From Dyadobacter beijingensis DSM 21582 (GTDB taxonomy: Bacteria; Bacteroidota; Bacteroidia; Cytophagales; Spirosomataceae), in the NCBI RefSeq assembly GCF_000382205.1, contig NZ_KB907788.1, forward strand, positions 868,001 to 932,000: a DNA stretch of 64,000 bases. The letters run 5' to 3'. Positions 35,401 to 42,949 of the stretch are shown here, piece after piece. Position 1 is the stretch's first letter. Each line of letters begins with the position of its first letter. The translations under genes were made by a program, and so were the position numbers. The notes beneath the pieces are model-generated. The model had not been told where the DNA came from, searched no databases, and saw only the letters and a program-made list of their open reading frames with translations.

Positions 35401-35733
35401 GAATGCGCTGAGCTCCGCCGAAGCCTGCGCCATGTTGGTACCGGGGTAGAAGTTCACCTTCATCAGGGTAAGGCCCTGGATGTTCTTCGTTTCGATACTC
35501 TTGATACCGTTGACGTAGAGGAGGATATTGATGTATTGTTTGGCAAAAAAGGTCTCCATCTGCGTTGGCGTGTAGCCCCCGAACGGGTGGGCGATGTACA
35601 TCACCGGCAGGTCCAGCTTAGGGAAAATATCGACCTTGATGTTCCGCACGGCATTGATACCGAAAAAGAATAAACCGGCCACCACCACCATGATGGTTAT
35701 GGGTTTACGTAATGCAAAACGTATTAAATCCAT
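32473..35733 (-). CDS. RND efflux pump, inner-membrane permease
   Basis: A 1086-residue AcrB/CusA-type transporter with 12 membrane helices and two large periplasmic domains. The N-terminus IRFALRKPITIMVVVAGLFF and the TM4 region LSGLALAIGILVDESTVTIENI are visible. The TM4 segment carries VDES in place of the classical VDDAIVVVENV motif: the second Asp of the proton-relay pair is Glu. This replacement is common in the less-studied Bacteroidota RND group. A cytoplasmic loop of about 60 residues (around 480-540) has an acidic insertion DADQNGKISTFERI that resembles an EF-hand. Substrate unknown. Confidence 0.93.
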   Translation of the reverse strand: MDLIRFALRKPITIMVVVAGLFFFGINAVRNIKVDIFPKLDLPVMYIAHPFGGYTPTQMETFFAKQYINILLYVNGIKSIETKNIQGLTLMKVNFYPGTNMAQASAELSAFTNRAQAIFPPGSNPPFIIRFDASTLPVGQLVLSSEKRSNNELLDLANVYVRSTFTSIPGLVSAPPFGGNIRTVVIKADPELLRAHNLTPDQLVEALRVNNQTAPSGNVRIGDKNYITPTNTTIHTVKEFEDIPLFKGGVQNLYLRDVATVEDGADVASGYGLVNGKRSVYLSIAKSADASTWEVVQNLKKAIPRIQSTLPEDVKISYEFDQSTYVMNSVMSLLTEGAIGAILTGLMVLLFLGDARGALIVILTIPTSIISGVLFLNLFGQTINIMTLSGLALAIGILVDESTVTIENIHQHFDMGKPKALAIWDACKEIAFPKLLILFCILAVFAPAFTMGGIPGSLFLPLALAIGFSMIVSYFLAQTFVPVMANWIMKVKHHHKPDGSKMTDAEEFAASGLSKDPDAQKEAMLHRADADQNGKISTFERIRGRFMRFINRVMPFRKPIVAAYLIITTALAALLLSNIGKDVLPKVNGSQFQVRLRAPEGTRMERTEEKTLKTIDIIEKIVGPENVSVTSAYVGQHPALFSVNPIYLFMAGPQEAVLQVGLHEEFHTNLDELKEKIRREVKKAIPDLAMSFEPIELTDKILSQGSPTPIEVRMSGRDKTLNEQYAQKVMAKLKEISYLRDIQLGQSNKYPAIKIEVDRMRAAQLGVDMNDVSKSLIASTSSSRYTDKNIWVDEKGGFSYSVQVQVPESKMSSIQEIGEIPLLRNANRPVLGDIATITPDTTYGENDNLGAMPVLSVTANLNNKDLGVAQADVREALASLGELPRGLTVELVGLSQTLTDTLDSLQNGLVVAIVVIFLMLAANFQSFKVSAIVLATVPAVILGSLALLMVTGSTLNLQSYMGIIMSVGVSISNAVLLITNAEQLRKHSGNAIEAAKESAGLRLRPIVMTAVAMVVGMIPMASGLGEAGDQSSPLGRAVIGGLIASTFAALFILPLVFAWGQEKATTQSVSLDPEDEESKYYVPMTR

Positions 35734-35782
35734 GTTACGAAAATGTATGTTTAGTAACGAATGTGTGTGTGGTCAGGCGTGG

Positions 35783-37180
35783 TTATTGATTCAGAAACAC
35801 GCCGATGTCGCCACTCGCGGCGGCTTTGAGCAGCACCGCCTGCCATACGTTGGTCACGGCGATGTCGCGGCTCGTTTCGGCGCGGTTGAGCACGTAGAGC
35901 GCCTGCGTCATATCCACGATGTTGCTCAGGCCGTTTTTGTACAAAACACTCTTTTGCAGGTAAGCATCGGAGGCGGATTGCACCTGTACCGGCGCCTCGC
36001 GGTAGTTGGTAATGGCATTGCCGATCTTCGTTTCCGACAAAATGAGCTGGTTTTTCAGCTGCTGGTCGGCCAGGTCGTACTCTTCTTTCAATGCATTGGA
36101 CACAAACTTCTGCGACATCACCTGCTGCCGTGTGCGCAGCATGCTCGTCATATTCCAGGTGGCACCGATACCGAGCAGGTAATTGTACCGCACGGGCTTG
36201 ATGCCTTCGAGGTAGTTATGGGTATAGGCCGTCTGGTCGGCAGCGTAGTTCGACGAAAATCCTGCCCCGCGGCCCTGGAACACGCCGAAGAGCGAGAAGG
36301 TAGGCATGGCCAGCGTATGGAAATATTTGGCCTGCTGCTCGCTGACGGCGATGCGATTGGAATAGAACCGCAGCAACGGATGGTTTTGCGGCTTCGCGGC
36401 ACTGTCGGCGGCTACACGCGGCACCCGGCTCAGAAGCAGCGTATCGAGCTGAAAACGCTGATCGGTGATGCCCATCAGGCGGGCCAGGGTGTTGGCCTGT
36501 TCCTGCTCGAAGTCGCGGGCCTGCGTAATGCTGATCTTCGCATTGGACACTTCGGCATTGGCCAGCGACGAGTCTACACCCGGTATCAGGCCGTTTTTCG
36601 CGCGGGTTACTACGACGGTTTTCAATGCGTTGGCGCGTTCCAGGTTGTTTTCCCACGAACGGATCAGCCGCTGGGCGGCCAGCAGGTTCAGGTAAGCGGC
36701 GGCCGTGCGCACGCTGTGCTGGAACTGCTCTTGTTCCAGATCGGCCTGGTCACGGTTTACGACCGTCTGGGACACGTTAATGCGCTCACGGGCTCGGCCG
36801 AATGCGAAGAAATCCCAGTTGACGTTCGTCAGGTACAGCGCACCGAATGCGGAGTTCCAGTTCTGGTGCGCAAGCGGCAGCCCCGACGACGCCACCGACA
36901 GCCCCAGGCCGTACAGCGGGCCGTTCTGGCCGTTGACCGTCCCGTAATCCTGCTGGGCGGAGAGGTTGAGGTTGGGTAAATACTCCTTTTTGCTTTGCAG
37001 AACAGTGGCTTTGGAAGCGCTGAGGTAGTTGGTCTTGGCTTTGATGCTGCCGTAGTTGGCGACGGCCGTTTCCACGGCCTGTTGTAATGTAAGCGTTTGG
37101 GCACTCAGTTTTTCACCGGCGCCGACCAGCGAGAGGGTCAGCAGCAGGGAGGGGAAATACTTCTTTGATGTCATTTGCAT
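35783..37180 (-). CDS. TolC-family outer-membrane channel protein
   Basis: A 465-residue exported protein. Signal peptide MQMTSKKYFPSLLLTLSLVG, mature start near KLSAQTLTLQQAVETAVANY. Two related halves of long helices with beta segments (YLPNLNLSAQQDYG, TFSLFGVFQGRG) fit the TolC fold. It provides the outer-membrane exit duct for the RND pump encoded 49 bases downstream. It is the first gene of the three-gene operon; a GGTCACC palindrome lies in its leader. Confidence 0.9.
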   Translation of the reverse strand: MQMTSKKYFPSLLLTLSLVGAGEKLSAQTLTLQQAVETAVANYGSIKAKTNYLSASKATVLQSKKEYLPNLNLSAQQDYGTVNGQNGPLYGLGLSVASSGLPLAHQNWNSAFGALYLTNVNWDFFAFGRARERINVSQTVVNRDQADLEQEQFQHSVRTAAAYLNLLAAQRLIRSWENNLERANALKTVVVTRAKNGLIPGVDSSLANAEVSNAKISITQARDFEQEQANTLARLMGITDQRFQLDTLLLSRVPRVAADSAAKPQNHPLLRFYSNRIAVSEQQAKYFHTLAMPTFSLFGVFQGRGAGFSSNYAADQTAYTHNYLEGIKPVRYNYLLGIGATWNMTSMLRTRQQVMSQKFVSNALKEEYDLADQQLKNQLILSETKIGNAITNYREAPVQVQSASDAYLQKSVLYKNGLSNIVDMTQALYVLNRAETSRDIAVTNVWQAVLLKAAASGDIGVFLNQ

Positions 37181-37230
37181 TCAGAATTATATGGCAACTG
37201 AACCGGGGCGAGTGTGTGGACATCATATCT

Positions 37231-37280
37231 GGTCACCATTGTGGTGACCGCCAGGCCCGTCGAATTGCTTCGCAAAGGTA
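37231..37280 (-). promoter_or_regulatory. promoter box and palindrome upstream of the efflux operon
   Basis: On the minus strand, TACCTTTG (37280 down to 37273) is a -7-type box. Downstream of it is GGTCACC-(5)-GGTGACC (37231-37237, 37243-37249), a perfect 7-bp inverted repeat about 50 bases before the start of the TolC gene. It is a likely regulator site or a leader hairpin. No standard -33 element was seen. Confidence 0.5.
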
Positions 37281-37342
37281 AATCCGGGCCGGGTGAGCTT
37301 GTTTATTACTTTCAAACAATAACTTATAATATTCAAACAAGG

Positions 37343-38254
37343 CTACCTTTCGTGGGTCCGGTAAGACTTGGGGGTAATGCCGATTTGCTTCTTGAAAAGA
37401 TTGTTGAAATAGGCAGGGTACTCGAAACCCAGGCAGAAGGCGATCTCGGCGACGCTCCAGTTGGAATGCCGGAGCATCACTTTCGACTGGGCGAGCACGC
37501 GGTCGATAATGTGTTCGGTGGTAGTTTTCCCGGTGATCTCTTTCAGGGCCCGGTTGAGGTGATTCACGTGCACGCCGAGGCGTATCGCGTAATCCTTGGC
37601 GGTTTTCAGTTTGAGCTTATGCTCGGGGGATTCGATCGGGAACTGCCTTTCGAGCAGCTCGTGGAATTGGGACGACAGCTTCTGGGAGCCGTTGATATGC
37701 ACGTCATTGGCGCCGGAAGGCTGCATTTTCATCGCCTCGTGCGCGAGCACATTCACGTAATTGCGCATGAGGTCGTACTTGTGCACGTAATTCGATTCGA
37801 TGTCGGCCTGCATTTTGCCGAAAATGCTCAGCAGGTATTCTTCCTGTTCTTCATTGATGAAATAGACCGGGATGGCGTCGCTGCGCAGGATCGGGCAGTC
37901 GCTCACCGTGGCCGACCGGTTGATCGTGCTCAGGAACTGATCGGTAAACAGGCAGAAGTACCCCGATTGCTCTTCCGAAAGCGCCTGCCACGAATAGGGC
38001 ACGTTGCGGTTGAAGAAAACCAGTGCATTGCGGTTGATTTCGATCTCCTGGTTGCCGTAGGTAATTTTCCCTTTTCCGAGGATCAGCGAGATCTTATAGA
38101 AGTCGCGGCGGGCATAGGAAGTGTATTTGTTGCAGAATACCCTGGAGAACACATTGAAGTGGCCTTCATCCCCGGTCGTTTTGTCCGGACCTTTTAGCCC
38201 TTTCGCAGCAGGGTGCGTCTGGTAAAAATGTGCTACGGTCTCATTCGGTATCAT
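37343..38254 (-). CDS. AraC-family transcriptional regulator
   Basis: A 303-residue regulator. The N-terminal domain is cupin-like (YKISLILGKGKITYGNQEIE, then VFFNRNVPYSWQAL), and the C-terminal domain is a double HTH (DYAIRLGVHVNHLNRALKEI and WSVAEIAFCLGFEYPAYFNN, about residues 215-295). It sits directly upstream of the RND efflux operon on the same strand with a 162-bp gap, so it is the probable activator or repressor of that operon in response to a small ligand. Confidence 0.88.
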   Translation of the reverse strand: MIPNETVAHFYQTHPAAKGLKGPDKTTGDEGHFNVFSRVFCNKYTSYARRDFYKISLILGKGKITYGNQEIEINRNALVFFNRNVPYSWQALSEEQSGYFCLFTDQFLSTINRSATVSDCPILRSDAIPVYFINEEQEEYLLSIFGKMQADIESNYVHKYDLMRNYVNVLAHEAMKMQPSGANDVHINGSQKLSSQFHELLERQFPIESPEHKLKLKTAKDYAIRLGVHVNHLNRALKEITGKTTTEHIIDRVLAQSKVMLRHSNWSVAEIAFCLGFEYPAYFNNLFKKQIGITPKSYRTHER

Positions 38255-38383
38255 GAGCTGAAATTATGAAATTCAAATATTGGCTACAAAGCCAGGTGGT
38301 TAAAAATTAATTAAATAGGAGTATGCCTTGGTATCATCCAAAAATTTCCCGGTTAAACCCTTCTCGGGGCTACCAATGGGAAA

Positions 38384-38406
38384 AGCCGGTGTGAAAGACA
38401 CCGGCT
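38384..38406 (-). terminator. terminator of the exported-protein gene 38432-38833
   Basis: AGCCGGTGT (38384-38392), loop GAAAG, ACACCGGCT (38398-38406): a 9-bp stem. On the minus strand it is followed by TTTT, so it ends transcription from 38432-38833. Confidence 0.75.
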
Positions 38407-38431
38407 GGGTAATGGGTAGCATTTGTTATAA

Positions 38432-38833
38432 TTACATCGTACCGCAAATCCATTCTTCTTGCTGAACGGGCTTGTTCGCGTGTACACCATTACCCGTTTT
38501 GTAGTTGCGGGCGGACAGCAGCGGATTGATCCCGTTCCGCTGCTTGCGCTGGCGCGTGAACACCACGAAACGGACTTCGCGTGGCGCATATTTCGGCGTC
38601 GGGTCGGTATCCGGGCGTCCGAGGTTCAAAGTAGCAAAGCGGGCGGCGAGCGCCGGGTTCGACGATTCGACAACCAGCCTGGCCTTCGGCGCCGCCGCTG
38701 CTTTGTTGGGATGCTTGTAATTGTGGGAAGAAATGCCCGGATCCGTGATGCGGACGGGCTGTGCCTGGGCCGCCTGGCCGAGCGTGGTCGCCAATGCCAG
38801 GAATGCTGCGAAAATGAGTGGCTTAGGATTCAT
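38432..38833 (-). CDS. small exported protein, paralogue A
   Basis: A 133-residue exported protein (signal peptide with ALATTLGQAAQAQ cleavage region). It shares three motifs with the gene at 39318: DPGISxxNYKHPNKAA near the mature N-terminus, PKYAPR in the middle, and INPLLSxRNYKT before a C-terminal tail. I do not recognise a known domain. The mature protein is basic and rich in Asn, Lys and Pro with few hydrophobics, so it could be a structural or matrix-associated protein. It has its own promoter and terminator. The last residues contain an extra Cys (EEWICGTM). Confidence 0.7.
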   Translation of the reverse strand: MNPKPLIFAAFLALATTLGQAAQAQPVRITDPGISSHNYKHPNKAAAAPKARLVVESSNPALAARFATLNLGRPDTDPTPKYAPREVRFVVFTRQRKQRNGINPLLSARNYKTGNGVHANKPVQQEEWICGTM

Positions 38834-38872
38834 GTCAGGTTAATTACAGAAAAGGTTGTTAGGATTTGTTTC

Positions 38873-38899
38873 CAAAATTACCTGTACACTTTTTTACAA
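38873..38899 (-). promoter_or_regulatory. promoter candidate for paralogue A
   Basis: On the minus strand TAATTTTG (38880 down to 38873) is a -7 match 40 bases before the start, with TTG (38899-38897) upstream at a slightly short 16-base spacing. The remaining interval up to 39230 is AT-rich; it contains AACTATAAAATTCAA twice (38922-38936 and 39173-39187) and no gene I can support. Confidence 0.45.
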
Positions 38900-39230
38900 T
38901 TCATATCCATTTCAAACATTGAACTATAAAATTCAATCACTCATTAATTTATTTTTCAGCGCATTAGCATTCTGATCGGAAAGAATTAACTTTTTTGAAG
39001 AGGCGAAAACGTGTCGTTCAAAACAGACAAAAAAAGCCAAAAAAACTCCTAATCACCTTAATTTGAACTTTTTGATAAATAGTAGGATGCATTTTTGACG
39101 CGATCTCTATACGATAGCGAAATGTTGAAACCGATTTACAACTGCGCTCCACCGTTTTTTGAATTTTCAAATAACTATAAAATTCAAATGATTATTGATC
39201 CAGTTCAAATCGGGGACCAATTAAAACAAA

Positions 39231-39256
39231 AACGCCGGCCCCGAAAGGCCGGCGTT
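39231..39256 (-). terminator. terminator after paralogue B
   Basis: AACGCCGGCC (39231-39240), loop CCGAAA, GGCCGGCGTT (39247-39256): a perfect 10-bp stem, with TTTTTGTTTT following on the minus strand. It follows the tandem repeat after the gene that ends at 39318. Confidence 0.85.
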
Positions 39257-39275
39257 TGAATGCGCGGGAGACTAT

Positions 39276-39328
39276 TAGTCGGGGACGCCTAGTCGGGGAC
39301 GCCTAAGTCGGGGACGCCTAGTCGCGGG
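39276..39328. repeat. tandem repeat (14-15 bp x3.7) at the 3' end of paralogue B
   Basis: TAGTCGGGGACGCC is repeated at 39276-39289, 39290-39303 and, with one inserted base, 39304-39318; a fourth partial copy 39319-39328 lies in the coding end. On the minus strand the stop codon TAG of the gene at 39318 sits at the junction of a unit. The repeat looks like a local duplication of the gene's last codons and stop. Confidence 0.75.
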
Positions 39329-39731
39329 TTGGATAAACCTTATCCGGCGCGGTATAATAGTCGGCCATTTGCGCCGTATCCTTGTTTACGCTGATGGTCG
39401 GCGTTTTGTAGTTGCGCGGTGAGAGCAGCGGGTTGATCTCCACGCCTTCGGGCTTGTACTCGCGCGTCACCACGAGCGTGGCGGGCCGTGGCGCATACTT
39501 GGGCGTTGTGCTCACGTAGCCTTGCTGGTATTTACCGAAACGCTCCACGGTGCGGATGTTCGCCACGCGGACCGTCTTCTGGTCCTTACCGGCGGCTTTG
39601 GCCTGCGCAGCCTTGTTCGGATGTTTGTAGTTATAAACCGAAATCCCGGGGTCTACGATCGACTGCGCATTGGCAGTTATGGTGAACAACCCGATGATTA
39701 ATATAGCGATCAAAAATGTGGCTTTTTTCAT
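39318..39731 (-). CDS. small exported protein, paralogue B
   Basis: A 137-residue exported protein with signal peptide MKKATFLIAILIIGLFTITA and cleavage near NAQS. It shares DPGISVYNYKHPNKAA, PKYAPR and INPLLSPRNYKT with the gene at 38432; the last third differs (QMADYYTAPDKVYPTRD). Unknown function; the proteins are basic and low in hydrophobics. Between the two paralogues lie about 480 bp of AT-rich spacer. In the leader, CCCCT (39762-39766) and AGGGG (39775-39779) form a short hairpin. The gene ends within a tandem repeat, so its C-terminus may vary between strains. Confidence 0.7.
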   Translation of the reverse strand: MKKATFLIAILIIGLFTITANAQSIVDPGISVYNYKHPNKAAQAKAAGKDQKTVRVANIRTVERFGKYQQGYVSTTPKYAPRPATLVVTREYKPEGVEINPLLSPRNYKTPTISVNKDTAQMADYYTAPDKVYPTRD

Positions 39732-40052
39732 GTTATTACTCTTTAATTTTCACTGATTTAGCCCCTGTGTCAGGAGGGGTTAGATGAAAATTAACAACAG
39801 AAAATACCAATTTCAAATGCTCTAATAAGTAGCAAAATGGGTCATTCGGATGAAATCAGGTTCGATTTTCAGGATGATCGGGGGCTAAAAACCGGAGTTG
39901 AGTAAAATCAGGTTTCAGGTAAAACGCATTTTCTTCGAAAAAATGAAAACTGTCCGGAAACCTCCTGAAATGCGAGCCGGTAAAAATTCCGGAAAAAATT
40001 TACATTTTAATCAGTTTCTAATCATTCTCTAACTTCTCCGCGATTGCCCGGG
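39732..40052. other. 321-bp intergenic region
   Basis: AT-rich spacer between paralogue B and the bestrophin gene, both on the minus strand. It holds the short CCCCT/AGGGG hairpin at 39762-39779 and two TCCGGAAA copies near 39954 and 39990. I see no supported gene, repeat array or promoter box. Confidence 0.4.
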
Positions 40053-40934
40053 CTATTTGAGCAGTGCGTGGGCGGATGTCTGAATGCCTTTGCAAATCCG
40101 TTCGATCGGTAAATCGTTGCTATCCTCGCCGAAAGGGTCCTCGATTTCCTCCGCGATGACCTCCAGACTTGCCAGAATATAGAACACGAACATCACGAAC
40201 GGAATGACGAGGAAATGCAGGCTGAACACATAACCGATCGGCAGCGTAAGGCAGTAAATGAAGATGAATTTCTTAATGAAGGAGCTGTAAGAGAGTGGGA
40301 TAGGGGTATTTTTGATCCGCTCGCAGGCACCGCAGATGTTGGTAAAACCTTCCAGCTCGTGGTTCAACAGCAAGGTGTGCTCGGGCAGTAATATGCCTTT
40401 GCGTTGCAGTTCGATCACTTTGGCGAATAGTGCCGCGGCAATCTGGTTAGGAATGTGGTCGGTAGTGATCAGCGACGATTTCCCGAATAATGCGCTGTCC
40501 TCAAAATCCTCGGAGATATAGCGGTTGCGCAAATGGTTTTTCAGGGAGAAGGCGTAATTCGGAATCATTTTCATGAAAAACTGCCGCTCGGCCGCATACT
40601 CAGGACCGATCAGCCCGGCGATTTTCAGTGCAAGGTTGCGGCTGCCGTTCATGAGCGAGCCCCATTGCTTGCGGCCTTCCCACCAGCGGTCGTAGGCAGT
40701 ATTGGTGCGGAAAACGAGCAGCATCGAAATCACGAAGCCGAGCAGCGAGTGCATCAGCGAGATGTTTTTGAGGTCGTTGTTCTCGTTGATTCTGAAATGT
40801 ACTATAATAAGGTAGGCGATCACGCTGGAATAGGCCGCCATGGTGAGGATCATGGGCGCGAGCTTGCGCACGGTGTCGGCCTTCTGGAAATAGAATATGT
40901 AGCGGAACCACTCCTTCGGATTATAATCGATCAT
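40053..40934 (-). CDS. bestrophin-family channel protein
   Basis: A 293-residue inner-membrane protein of the bestrophin/UPF0187 family. Landmarks are LLGFVISMLLVFRTNTAYDRWWEGRKQWG (family signature, about residues 64-92), NHLRNRYI, and helices TLPIGYVFSLHFLVIPFVMF. Bacterial bestrophins form pentameric ion channels (mainly Na+/K+ in those studied, chloride in animals). Its start overlaps the stop of the exonuclease gene by four bases, so they are coupled, though no functional link is obvious. Confidence 0.88.
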   Translation of the reverse strand: MIDYNPKEWFRYIFYFQKADTVRKLAPMILTMAAYSSVIAYLIIVHFRINENNDLKNISLMHSLLGFVISMLLVFRTNTAYDRWWEGRKQWGSLMNGSRNLALKIAGLIGPEYAAERQFFMKMIPNYAFSLKNHLRNRYISEDFEDSALFGKSSLITTDHIPNQIAAALFAKVIELQRKGILLPEHTLLLNHELEGFTNICGACERIKNTPIPLSYSSFIKKFIFIYCLTLPIGYVFSLHFLVIPFVMFVFYILASLEVIAEEIEDPFGEDSNDLPIERICKGIQTSAHALLK

Positions 40935-41518
40935 ACGAGTTTGACGTGGTCGATGAGCTTGAAAAATTCTTTAAAGCATTTGGCGGTAAGACGGGCGTCT
41001 TCCAAGGCATTGTGGGTCTCTTCTTCCCGCTCGAAGCCGAAATAGCTCGCCACGGAACCCAGGCTCAGGGACCGGGGCACCTGTTTGCCATTCTTTTCGA
41101 GAATCTGGAAAAACAGGTAGGAGACGGTATGGAGGTCGAGCTGCTTATTGGAGAAGCCCCATTTCATTTTCTCGTTGCGGTAGGCGAAGCGCAGGAAGTT
41201 GATGTCGTTGATCACGCTCTGGCCGCAAATGATCACGTTGGCCAGGCTTGGCTTGCCCGCATTGAGTTTTTTGATCCATTTTTCAAATTCCGGGAGCACG
41301 TCGTAGATCATCGGCGCGTCTTCGAGGTCGGCCAATGACAGGCCGTGCACTTCCTCGGATTTGACGGAAAACGCTTCCTCGTTCTCCGGATACACATTTT
41401 GCAGGTAGGTGCCGAGCGGGCGCCAATTGTCGTCAAAAAACTCCGCACCGATCTGGATGATCTCGTTCCAGCCCGGTTCGGGCCCGGTCATTTCGATATC
41501 TAAAACAAGGAAGGACAT
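40931..41518 (-). CDS. DEDDh 3'-5' exonuclease (DnaQ-like)
   Basis: A 195-residue single-domain exonuclease. ExoI motif VLDIEMTG gives Asp6 and Glu8 (metal ligands), ExoII includes NDINFLRFAYR, and ExoIII is HNALEDARLTAKCF with the His and Asp of the DEDDh class. This is the size of oligoribonuclease-like or stand-alone DnaQ-type enzymes. It probably degrades short RNA or DNA ends. A palindrome and face-to-face -7 boxes lie upstream, toward nspC. Confidence 0.85.
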   Translation of the reverse strand: MSFLVLDIEMTGPEPGWNEIIQIGAEFFDDNWRPLGTYLQNVYPENEEAFSVKSEEVHGLSLADLEDAPMIYDVLPEFEKWIKKLNAGKPSLANVIICGQSVINDINFLRFAYRNEKMKWGFSNKQLDLHTVSYLFFQILEKNGKQVPRSLSLGSVASYFGFEREEETHNALEDARLTAKCFKEFFKLIDHVKLV

Positions 41519-41573
41519 AAGGGCGCTGGTAGGGCTGTTGGAAAAATGGTCATGATTTGGAAACTCAAACTTA

Positions 41574-41607
41574 TAGTTTTGTGTACAAAATTATGCAATC
41601 ATTGCAT
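41574..41607. promoter_or_regulatory. divergent promoter region with palindrome (exonuclease / nspC)
   Basis: TAGTTTTG (41574-41581, + strand) and TAATTTTG (41593 down to 41586, minus strand) are -7-type boxes facing each other, joined as TTTTGT-GT-ACAAAA. Next to them ATGCAAT-C-ATTGCAT (41593-41607) is a perfect 15-bp palindrome. If both boxes are used, the two transcripts would overlap, and one regulator could control both. Confidence 0.5.
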
Positions 41608-41641
41608 GCAAGAAGATTCAATCAACACTCATTTATAGCAA

Positions 41642-42799
41642 ATGCCCATCGATTTTAAAGAAATTCCGTCCCCGTGTTTCATTCTGGAAGAGGAATTGCT
41701 CCGCAAAAACCTCGAACTGATCGACTCGGTACAAAAGGCGGCGGGATGCAGGATTATCCTCGCGCTCAAAGGTTTTTCCATGTACAGCGCCTTCCCGATC
41801 GTGAAGGAATACCTCTCCGGCGCCACCGCCAGCTCGCTGAACGAGGTAAAGCTCATCAACGATTTCATGGGATACCAGTCGCATACCTATATGCCTGCCT
41901 ACCTCGACAGTGAATTCGAGGAAATCATGCAGCGCAGCAGCCATATTACATTCAACTCCCTGAGCCAGTGGGAACGGTTCCAGAGCAGGGTAGAGGCCTA
42001 TCAGTCAGCCAACCCCGACAAGACGCTTTCCTGCGGTATCCGCGTCAATCCGCAGTATTCGGAAGTGGCCACGGACATGTACAACCCGTGCGTGCCGGGC
42101 TCGCGCCTGGGCGTCACGCGCGACAAGCTGCCCGATGAGCTTCCCGCAGGGATCGACGGCATTCACTTCCATACGCTGTGCGAAAATGGCAGCGACACTT
42201 TGGAGCGGACGCTCGAAGCATTGGAGGCAAGGTTTGGTGATTTGCTGTACCAGGCAAAGTGGCTCAATATGGGCGGCGGTCACCTGATGACAAGGGATGG
42301 ATACGACATTAGTAAGCTAATAAAATTAGTTAGTACCATCAAGGAAAAGTACAACCTGGAAGTAATCCTCGAACCCGGTTCGGCTATCGCCTGGCGCACC
42401 GGCATATTGTACACGACGGTACTCGACGTGCTCGACAGCCAGGGTATCGATGTGGCGATTCTGGACACCTCCTTCGCGGCCCATATGCCCGATACACTGG
42501 AGATGCCTTACAAGCCCGTTATCCGCGGCGCCTACCAGGAACCGGAGCCTGGTAAGCCGACCTACCGCATGGGTGGAATGACCTGCCTCGCAGGCGACTA
42601 CATGGGCGACTACTCGTTCGATAAGCCGCTGGAAATTGGCGATAAAATCATATTTGAGGATATGATCCACTATACCATGGTGAAGACGACTACGTTTAAC
42701 GGTGTTAATTTACCTTCCATCGGGATATGGAAAGCCAGTGGAGATTTTCAGCTTGTACGCTCCTACGGCTACGAGAGCTTCAAGGATAGGTTATCGTAG
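41642..42799 (+). CDS. nspC: carboxynorspermidine decarboxylase
   Basis: A 385-residue fold III PLP enzyme. Lys43 in LALKGFSMYS is the PLP lysine; GIHFHTLCENGSDTLERTL (Cys180 region) and EPGSAIAWRTG are the barrel loops near the phosphate. In the C-terminal part DTSFAAHMPDTLEMPYKP is typical of NspC. It decarboxylates carboxyspermidine/carboxynorspermidine to spermidine/norspermidine, the polyamine route of most Bacteroidota. The dehydrogenase partner is not in this window. It has its own promoter region, shared with the exonuclease gene. Confidence 0.92.
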   Translation: MPIDFKEIPSPCFILEEELLRKNLELIDSVQKAAGCRIILALKGFSMYSAFPIVKEYLSGATASSLNEVKLINDFMGYQSHTYMPAYLDSEFEEIMQRSSHITFNSLSQWERFQSRVEAYQSANPDKTLSCGIRVNPQYSEVATDMYNPCVPGSRLGVTRDKLPDELPAGIDGIHFHTLCENGSDTLERTLEALEARFGDLLYQAKWLNMGGGHLMTRDGYDISKLIKLVSTIKEKYNLEVILEPGSAIAWRTGILYTTVLDVLDSQGIDVAILDTSFAAHMPDTLEMPYKPVIRGAYQEPEPGKPTYRMGGMTCLAGDYMGDYSFDKPLEIGDKIIFEDMIHYTMVKTTTFNGVNLPSIGIWKASGDFQLVRSYGYESFKDRLS

Positions 42800-42882
42800 T
42801 AAGAGTAAATGAATTCGCGTGTATCGGTTACTTGTGCTTTGAAAGAGTTCCTGGAAAAGTACAAGTGATTTTAGGAGTCAGT

Positions 42883-42932
42883 GAGTTTATGAGTCGACAG
42901 TTTTCCGGGCAATAACGTCTACTCATAAACTC
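42883..42932. terminator. inverted repeat between convergent genes
   Basis: GAGTTTATGAGT (42883-42894) and ACTCATAAACTC (42921-42932) are perfect 12-bp inverted copies with a 26-base loop. Three AACTCAT-like units follow. It lies between nspC and the PIG-L gene, which converge, so it may end both transcripts. There is no strong T-tract. Confidence 0.5.
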
Positions 42933-42949
42933 ATGAACTCATAGACTTT

